Part shown: piece by piece, positions 6,737 to 11,478 of the stretch
Numbering within the stretch: position 1 is the first letter of the stretch
How the letters are laid out: each line of letters begins with the position of its first letter
Assembly: GCA_025351145.1 (NCBI GenBank)
Contig: JANXWM010000002.1
Coordinates: 1 to 11,478 of the forward strand
Direction: 5' to 3'
DNA length: 11,478 bases
From: Chitinophagaceae bacterium
GTDB lineage: Bacteria; Bacteroidota; Bacteroidia; Chitinophagales; Chitinophagaceae
Program-made: the position numbers and the translations under genes
The notes under the pieces: generated by a model
Told to the model about the DNA's origin: nothing
The model's database searches: none
What the model saw: only the letters and a program-made list of their open reading frames with translations

Positions 6737-7357
6737 TTAATTTAGCGCAGCAATTAATTTACCGGCTTTAATTGAAAGCTCTTCCAGGTAAGTTTCATCG
6801 ATTGCAGCTTTACTGTTTACCAATGCACTGCCGATACCAAATGCGACTGCACCTGTAGAAGCGAATGTTTTTATGTTGGATGCATCAATACCCCCTGTTG
6901 GCATAACACGAATATGATTGAGCGGCGCCAATATATTTTTAATGTACGCAGCATCTAAGGATGGAAATATTTTTACAATGTCAGCACCATTGTTGTGCGC
7001 ACTCAATATTTCAGTAGGTGTAAAAGCCCCGGGAATACTTACTGCGCCTGCATCTTTAGCGGCTTTAATTACTGCAAAATCAAGTGACGGGGATATAAGA
7101 AATGCAGCACCGGCATCAAGTGCATTCAGGGCATCGGTGCTGTTGAGTACGGTACCGGCACCAATCAGCATCCTGTCTTTGAATGCATGGCTCAGCTGCT
7201 CAATAAGGGGTAATGCATCCTGCGAGTTTAAAGTGATTTCGAGAATGCGGATACCACCATTATACAAAGCATTTGCTATGCGCATCGTATCTTTTGGTGG
7301 CATGCCGCGAAGAATGGCTACGATCTTGTGTTCAAGAATGAAGGATAGTTGTTTCAA
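6737..7357 (-). CDS. 2-dehydro-3-deoxy-phosphogluconate/-galactonate aldolase (KDPG/KDPGal class I aldolase)
   Basis: It splits 2-keto-3-deoxy-6-phospho-aldonate into pyruvate and glyceraldehyde 3-phosphate. The 206-residue (beta/alpha)8 protein shows the family's active-site set: Arg17 in ILRGMP, Glu40 in LEITLNS, GAGTV (66-70), SP at 89-90, the Schiff-base Lys129 in DIVKIFPS, and the phosphate-binding PTGGI (153-157). The start is a TTG at 7357: an in-frame stop lies at 7370-7372, no ATG occurs between, and the next ATG (codon 19) would remove the first strand. AAAAGAAAA a few bases upstream may help ribosome binding. Sequence alone does not separate KDPG from KDPGal aldolases; the DgoK neighbour favours galactonate. 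It is the first gene of the minus-strand series and diverges from the GH5-like gene. Confidence 0.9.
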   Translation of the reverse strand: MKQLSFILEHKIVAILRGMPPKDTMRIANALYNGGIRILEITLNSQDALPLIEQLSHAFKDRMLIGAGTVLNSTDALNALDAGAAFLISPSLDFAVIKAAKDAGAVSIPGAFTPTEILSAHNNGADIVKIFPSLDAAYIKNILAPLNHIRVMPTGGIDASNIKTFASTGAVAFGIGSALVNSKAAIDETYLEELSIKAGKLIAALN

Positions 7358-7388
7358 ACAATTTTCTTTTTATGATTGATAAAAATAG

Positions 7389-7418
7389 TTGCATTTTTTC
7401 AATAACAGTGATACCTTG
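7389..7418 (+). promoter_or_regulatory. Possible Bacteroidota-type promoter of the GH5-like gene
   Basis: The 91-base gap between the divergent aldolase and GH5-like starts must hold promoters for both. On the plus strand, TTG at 7389-7391 and TACCTTG at 7412-7418 are separated by 20 bases, close to the Bacteroidota pattern of TTTG near -33 and TAnnTTTG near -7, but each box lacks one T. It ends 30 bases before the ATG. No equally good pair was found for the minus strand. Confidence 0.28.
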
Positions 7419-7448
7419 AAAAGGTAAATAAAATAAATCCTTTTTACG

Positions 7449-8513
7449 ATGAAGAAATATGTATTGTTACTGATAGCTGCCGGTTTCTTTTTAAACAGTA
7501 ATGTGTTTGCTCAAAAAGAGCGGGCTGTGTGGAGTAGAGAAAAAGCTGCTGAATGGTACAGCAAAGAAGGTTGGCGGCGAGGCTGCAACTTTATACCGAG
7601 TACTGCCATCAACCAGTTAGAGATGTGGCAGAAAGAAACTTTTGATCCCGCCACTATTGATAAAGAACTTGGCTTTGCTGAAGGCATCGGTTTAAATACG
7701 ATGCGTGTATTTCTTCATCATGTTGCATGGGAAACAGATCCTGAAGGTTTTAAAAAAAGAGTAGGTGAATACCTTGCTATTGCAGATAAGCACCACATCA
7801 AAACCATATTTGTTTTCTTTGATGATTGCTGGGATGAAAATTATGCGGCTGGTACACAGCGTACCCCCAAACCCGGTATACATAACTCAGGCTGGGTGAA
7901 AGATCCGGGCAAATTATATTATGATAACCCAGCTATTGTGAGCACACTGGAGAAATATGTAAAGGATGTATTAACAACATTCGAACACGATAAAAGGATC
8001 CTTTTATGGGATGTATATAATGAGCCCGGCAATGGTGGTTATGGCAGCAAGAGTTTGCCATTGCTTTCAAAAGTATTTAGCTGGGGCAGGCAGGTAAATC
8101 CGGATCAGCCTTTATCTGCAGGCGTTTGGGCAAAAGAACTTAAAGAGTTGAATGCATTCCAGTTAAAGAATTCTGATGTAATTACCTATCACAATTACAG
8201 CGATGAAAAAGAACATGTCCAGGTAATAGACAGTTTGAAAAGTTATGGCCGCCCGATGATTTGTACAGAATATATGGCACGCACAAGGGGCAGCCGCTTT
8301 GAGAATATTATGCCATTGCTAAAACAAAATAATGTGGGCGCTATTAACTGGGGTTTTGTATCGGGAAAAACAAATACGATCTATGCCTGGGATACACCAA
8401 TGCCGGATGGCGCTGAACCCAAAGTTTGGTTCCATGATATTTTTAGAAAGGATGGAACGCCTTATAGTGAAGAAGAAATTAAACTCATTAAATCTTTAAC
8501 CGGAAAGAAATAA
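7449..8513 (+). CDS. Secreted GH5-like glycoside hydrolase
   Basis: It is a retaining glycosidase of clan GH-A type, probably acting on a beta-linked plant or microbial polysaccharide in the periplasm or outside. The 354-residue protein starts with a Sec signal (MKKYVLLLIAAGFFLNSNVFAQ, cut near residue 21). The TIM-barrel shows NTMRVFLHH (83-91), the acid/base motif LLWDVYNEPGN with Glu192, YHNY (247-250), the nucleophile motif ICTEYMAR with Glu274, and NWGFV (300-304) late in the barrel. Bacteroidota relatives are often labelled 'cellulase family' or '1,4-beta-xylanase'; the substrate cannot be set from sequence. It diverges from the aldolase gene and is followed by the inverted-repeat element, which may insulate it from the downstream gene. 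Confidence 0.85.
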   Translation: MKKYVLLLIAAGFFLNSNVFAQKERAVWSREKAAEWYSKEGWRRGCNFIPSTAINQLEMWQKETFDPATIDKELGFAEGIGLNTMRVFLHHVAWETDPEGFKKRVGEYLAIADKHHIKTIFVFFDDCWDENYAAGTQRTPKPGIHNSGWVKDPGKLYYDNPAIVSTLEKYVKDVLTTFEHDKRILLWDVYNEPGNGGYGSKSLPLLSKVFSWGRQVNPDQPLSAGVWAKELKELNAFQLKNSDVITYHNYSDEKEHVQVIDSLKSYGRPMICTEYMARTRGSRFENIMPLLKQNNVGAINWGFVSGKTNTIYAWDTPMPDGAEPKVWFHDIFRKDGTPYSEEEIKLIKSLTGKK

Positions 8514-8566
8514 AATGAAAAATGGAATTATTTTATGGGCCCGGCAATTGAATAAATATTAAGCAT

Positions 8567-8742
8567 TGTTGCGTCGCACTCTTGTACGTTCTGAACAAAA
8601 AGGGGCTTTTACCGGTGCGTAGATTTTAACCGCAGAGATGGAGAGGCACAAAGAAAATACAATTGCTCTGCGGCTTTGCGCCTCTGCGGTTTATTGTATT
8701 TTGTTCAGGCATAATCCAAACGTACAAGAGTGCGACGCAACA
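8567..8742. mobile_element. Gene-less inverted-repeat element (repeat copies 6 and 7), REPIN/MITE-like
   Basis: Its ends, 8567-8590 and 8719-8742, are 24 bases long and exactly complementary, each holding an exact core (8569-8587 minus, 8722-8740 plus). Inside, CTGAACAAAA (8591-8600) pairs with 8699-8708 and ACCGCAGAG (8629-8637) pairs with 8682-8690, so the whole unit can fold into one long interrupted hairpin. The end sequences match those around the lipoprotein gene at 3547-4407. It fills most of the 271 bases between the GH5-like stop and the glutaminase-family ATG at 8785. An open frame runs through it from 8638 but is not protein-like there. No gene, and no clear target duplication at its borders, is seen. 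Confidence 0.7.
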
Positions 8743-8784
8743 GGAGCCTCACAAAGATTTAAAGCTGACTACAAAAAAATAAAA

Positions 8785-11259
8785 ATGGATTTAAAAGCAT
8801 TTGCAAAGACGATAAGTTGTTTATTAATTTCCCAACAAATTTTTGCCCAGGTAAATAAAGCACCGGCTTACCCTTTAATAACGCATAATCCTTATTTCAG
8901 TGTATGGTCAACAACGGATGAATTGAATGCATCACCAACAAAACACTGGACTGGCGCAAATCAATCGCTGCTTGGTTTAATAAAAGTAGATGGCACTGCT
9001 TACCGCTTTTTGGGTGAAGAAGAAAAAGGGTTGAAAACCTTGCTGGCAGCGGCAGATGAAAAACCTTATACATGTAAATACACAGAAGCGCAGCCTGCAG
9101 ACGGATGGATGAATGCCAGCTTTGATGATAGCAAATGGAAAACTACCATGGCACCATTTAGTGATGATAAAGAGAATGCAAAAACTGTATGGACGAGTAA
9201 AAACATTTGGATGCGCAGGACTTTTACATTGAGTGAAATCCCTTCAGAAAAGTTGTATTTAAAATTGCATCATGATGATGGCGTGCATGTTTATATTAAT
9301 GGCGAAGAGGTTTATAACTGCGTTTGCTGGAATGGTAAAGCGGAATATATCCTCATAGATGATGCTTTGAAAAGTAAACTTAAAAAAGGCAAAAATATAT
9401 TGGCTATCCATTGCGAAAATACAGCTGGTGGCGCATATCTTGATGCGGGTTTAAGCACTGACCCCAAGCCATCTGCAAACAGCATAAACATTTTAAATGC
9501 CACACAGAAAAGTGTGGACATGAATGCCACGCAAACAACTTATCAGTTTGCATGCGGTGCAGTTGATCTTACCTTAACTTTTACCTCGCCATTATTAATT
9601 AATGATCTTGATATTTTATCAAGGCCCATATCGTATGTGTCTTTCAAAACAAAATCAAATGATGGCACAGAGCATAATGTGCAATTATATTTTGGTGCAT
9701 CTGCAAATCTTGCTGTTAATGTTCCTTCGCAGCAGGTAACCACGCAGCAATATACTTCAGGTGTACTTTCCATATTAAAAGCAGGTTCGGTGGAACAGCC
9801 TGTGCTTAAAAAGAAAGGTGATGATCTTCGCATAGACTGGGGCTATATTTATATAGCAGCGCCAATTGCACAAAAAGTAAAACAAAGTATTACGGGTATG
9901 GATGCATCTGTAAAAAATTTTGCATCCGGTATACCCATTTCAAAGAACATCTCAACAGGAAAAGAATTAATGTTAAACACTGTTTTTGCTCCTGAAAAAA
10001 TTGGTGCTAAAGAAACAGAGAAACTGGTAATGGTTGGTTATGACAATCTTTTTGAAATCCAATATTTTCAACAGAACCTGAAACCCTGGTGGAAACTTAA
10101 AGAAGGCGATACTATTGAAAAGCTCTTACAGCAATCTTATAGCGGGTATAGTTCTGTATTATCAAAATGCGGTGTGCTGAATAAAATGATCTACGATGAT
10201 GCATTAAAAGCGGGCGGCGAAACTTATGCAAAACTCTGCATAACTGCATACAGGCAAAGTATTGCAGCGCATTCGTTGGTAAAAAGCCCGCAAGGTGAGT
10301 TGTTGTTTTTCTCTAAAGAAAATTTCAGCAATGGATGTATTAATACGGTTGATGTTACCTATCCGTCAGCACCTCTGTTTCTTGCCTACAATCCTGAATT
10401 AATGAAAGGCATGCTAAGCGGTATATTTTATTTCTGCGAGAAAAGCGGGTTGTACACACGCACTTATGCGGCGCATGATTTAGGCACTTATCCCATGGCC
10501 AACGGAGAAATTTATGGCGGCGATGGTATGCCTGTAGAAGAGTCTGGCAACATGATTATTCTTACTGCTGCAATCGCAAAAGCAGAAGGCAATGCAGACT
10601 ACGCAAAAGCGCACTGGAAAACATTAACGCAGTGGGTTGATTTCTTAACCAAAGAGGGGCTCGATCCCGCCACACAGTTATGTACCGATGATTTTGCGGG
10701 GCACCTTGCACGCAATGCAAACCTCTCCGTAAAAGCTATTGTTGGCGTTGGTTGTTATGCCATGCTGGCTGATATGCTCGGCGATAAAGCAACAGCAGAA
10801 AAGTATGGTGCCATGGCAAAAGATATGGCTTCAAAATGGCAGGGGCTTGCCGGTGCCGGCGATCATTATGCATTAACCTTCAATGATAAAAACACCTGGA
10901 GCCAGAAGTATAATCTTGTGTGGGATAAAATTATGCACCTCAATTTATTTCCTGCAGAAGTGTACAGCAAAGAAGTGGCTTATTACCTCACCAAACAAAA
11001 CAGTTTTGGCTTGCCGCTGGACAGTAGAAAGACTTACACAAAATCTGACTGGATTATGTGGACTTCTACACTGGCAAGTAACCAAAACGATTTTGAACAA
11101 CTCATTAATCCTGTTTATAAATACAGCACAGAAACGCCAACCCGGGTGCCGCTCAGCGACTGGCACGAAACTACAGATGGTAAGCAGGTTGGCTTCCAGG
11201 CACGCAGTGTGGTTGGTGGCTATTTTATAAAAGTGCTGGAAGATAAATGGAAGAAATAA
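8785..11259 (+). CDS. Secreted GtaA-type glutaminase-family protein with inserted beta-sandwich domain
   Basis: It is related to fungal glutaminase A and to Bacteroidota DUF4965/DUF5127 proteins; it may hydrolyse glutamine or another amide outside the cytoplasm, although many relatives are untested. The 824-residue product from the ATG at 8785 starts with a signal peptide (MDLKAFAKTISCLLISQQIFAQ). This start is preferred over the in-frame ATG at 8638, which would put the repeat element into the protein and bury the signal. Parts in order: a DUF4964-like start (PAYPLITHNPYFSVWS, 27-42); an inserted beta-sandwich (about 92-225; WMRRTFTL at 142-149, HHDDGVHVYINGEEV at 162-176) like galactose-binding domains; a DUF5127-like region (about 235-440); DUF4965/6-hairpin parts with YAKLCITAYRQS, AAHDLGTYP (562-570) and MPVEESGNMI (582-591); and a DUF1793-like end. 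No frameshift is seen. Confidence 0.87.
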   Translation: MDLKAFAKTISCLLISQQIFAQVNKAPAYPLITHNPYFSVWSTTDELNASPTKHWTGANQSLLGLIKVDGTAYRFLGEEEKGLKTLLAAADEKPYTCKYTEAQPADGWMNASFDDSKWKTTMAPFSDDKENAKTVWTSKNIWMRRTFTLSEIPSEKLYLKLHHDDGVHVYINGEEVYNCVCWNGKAEYILIDDALKSKLKKGKNILAIHCENTAGGAYLDAGLSTDPKPSANSINILNATQKSVDMNATQTTYQFACGAVDLTLTFTSPLLINDLDILSRPISYVSFKTKSNDGTEHNVQLYFGASANLAVNVPSQQVTTQQYTSGVLSILKAGSVEQPVLKKKGDDLRIDWGYIYIAAPIAQKVKQSITGMDASVKNFASGIPISKNISTGKELMLNTVFAPEKIGAKETEKLVMVGYDNLFEIQYFQQNLKPWWKLKEGDTIEKLLQQSYSGYSSVLSKCGVLNKMIYDDALKAGGETYAKLCITAYRQSIAAHSLVKSPQGELLFFSKENFSNGCINTVDVTYPSAPLFLAYNPELMKGMLSGIFYFCEKSGLYTRTYAAHDLGTYPMANGEIYGGDGMPVEESGNMIILTAAIAKAEGNADYAKAHWKTLTQWVDFLTKEGLDPATQLCTDDFAGHLARNANLSVKAIVGVGCYAMLADMLGDKATAEKYGAMAKDMASKWQGLAGAGDHYALTFNDKNTWSQKYNLVWDKIMHLNLFPAEVYSKEVAYYLTKQNSFGLPLDSRKTYTKSDWIMWTSTLASNQNDFEQLINPVYKYSTETPTRVPLSDWHETTDGKQVGFQARSVVGGYFIKVLEDKWKK

Positions 11260-11359
11260 TGCGGCGGCATTAAGAAAGGCAACAAGGCAAAGAGGCAAGA
11301 GGCAAAGAGTAATCCGCAATTGATCAGAAAAGTTCCGAACGTACAAGAGTGCGACGCAA
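11260..11359 (+). repeat. Dispersed repeat copy 8 (core 11341-11359) with purine-rich lead
   Basis: The exact core lies at 11341-11359, preceded by GTTCCGAAC, similar to the GTTCAGAAC next to copy 6. Between the glutaminase-family stop and the core is a purine-rich stretch of repeated GGCAA/AGAGGCAA units (11279-11310), comparable with the CGCAGAG-type sequence inside the other elements; this suggests a decayed member that has lost its other end. It lies between two convergent genes. Confidence 0.75.
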
Positions 11360-11409
11360 GTGAAGATGATTTGAAAACTATAGCTTGTACCCAAAAGGCT
11401 TTTCGGTTT

Positions 11410-11478
11410 TTAAAGTATATTTTTCTCTATTATTTTAAGCAGGTCATCCAGTTCAAAAGGCTTGGCCAAAAAATCATC
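11410..11478 (-). CDS. Response regulator receiver domain, C-terminal end (partial)
   Basis: The minus strand enters the window at its right edge and reads DDFLAKPFELDDLLKIIEKN, then IL and a TAA at 11412-11410. 'DDFLAKPFELDDLL' is the typical end of a CheY-like receiver domain: the Lys before the cis-Pro is the conserved switch lysine, followed by the last helix. The protein ends right after the receiver, so it is either a stand-alone receiver or the C-terminal receiver of a hybrid sensor kinase. It is convergent with the glutaminase-family gene. Confidence 0.8.
   Translation of the reverse strand, partial: DDFLAKPFELDDLLKIIEKNIL

Noticed and set aside
6918..7379. Plus-strand ORF opposite the aldolase gene
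   Set aside because: It is the shadow of the aldolase, whose catalytic motifs are intact on the minus strand.
8515..8562. Small ORF of 15 codons after the GH5-like stop
   Set aside because: It is very short, has no family resemblance and runs up to the repeat element; nothing supports it as a gene.
8638..8784. N-terminal extension of the glutaminase-family ORF
   Set aside because: These 49 codons lie almost wholly in the inverted-repeat element, and a good signal peptide begins at the ATG of 8785.
410..11359. CRISPR array made of the 19-bp repeats
   Set aside because: Copies are hundreds to thousands of bases apart, in both orientations, with no regular spacers and no cas genes.
10945..11394. 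Minus-strand ORF of 149 codons at the end of the glutaminase-family gene
   Set aside because: It overlaps the conserved C-terminal domain on the plus strand and crosses repeat copy 8; composition fits an antisense shadow.

Overview
The window looks like a chromosomal stretch from a Bacteroidota species, most likely of the Chitinophagaceae type. This is inferred from the low-to-moderate GC, signal peptides cut just before Gln, abundant lipoproteins, DUF1566 and GtaA-type proteins, and weak Shine-Dalgarno signals; it was not tested by database search. It is an accessory carbohydrate and amide catabolism region with many dispersed repeats.

Left edge (1-470). A leftward insertion-sequence-like transposase start (74 to 1) lies directly beside a rightward fragment of a DUF1566-type protein that has lost its 5' part, so an insertion probably broke that gene. 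A 13-bp perfect hairpin and the first copy of a dispersed repeat follow.

Minus-strand block (471-7357). Read in the direction of transcription: a KDPG/KDPGal aldolase (7357-6737), a 2-dehydro-3-deoxygalactonokinase (6484-5540), an SMP-30/gluconolactonase-like lipoprotein (5515-4472), an unknown lipoprotein (4192-3665) lying between inverted repeats, a Tat-exported GH116 glycosidase (3433-800) and a very short SlyD-like FKBP protein (797-471). Lactonase, kinase and aldolase make three steps of a DeLey-Doudoroff-type galactonate route; the dehydrogenase and the dehydratase are not in the window.

Plus-strand block (7449-11259). A secreted GH5-like glycosidase diverges from the aldolase gene. 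After a 176-bp inverted-repeat element comes a secreted GtaA-type glutaminase-family protein with an inserted beta-sandwich domain. At the right edge the last 22 codons of a response-regulator receiver domain run in from the minus strand.

The most distinctive structure is a repeat family with core GTACAAGAGTGCGACGCAA, present eight times and only between genes. Six copies form three inverted pairs. Two of these pairs share the same longer end sequences: one pair encloses only about 130 bp, the other encloses the unknown lipoprotein gene. This resembles a REPIN- or MITE-like family, one member of which has a gene between its arms.
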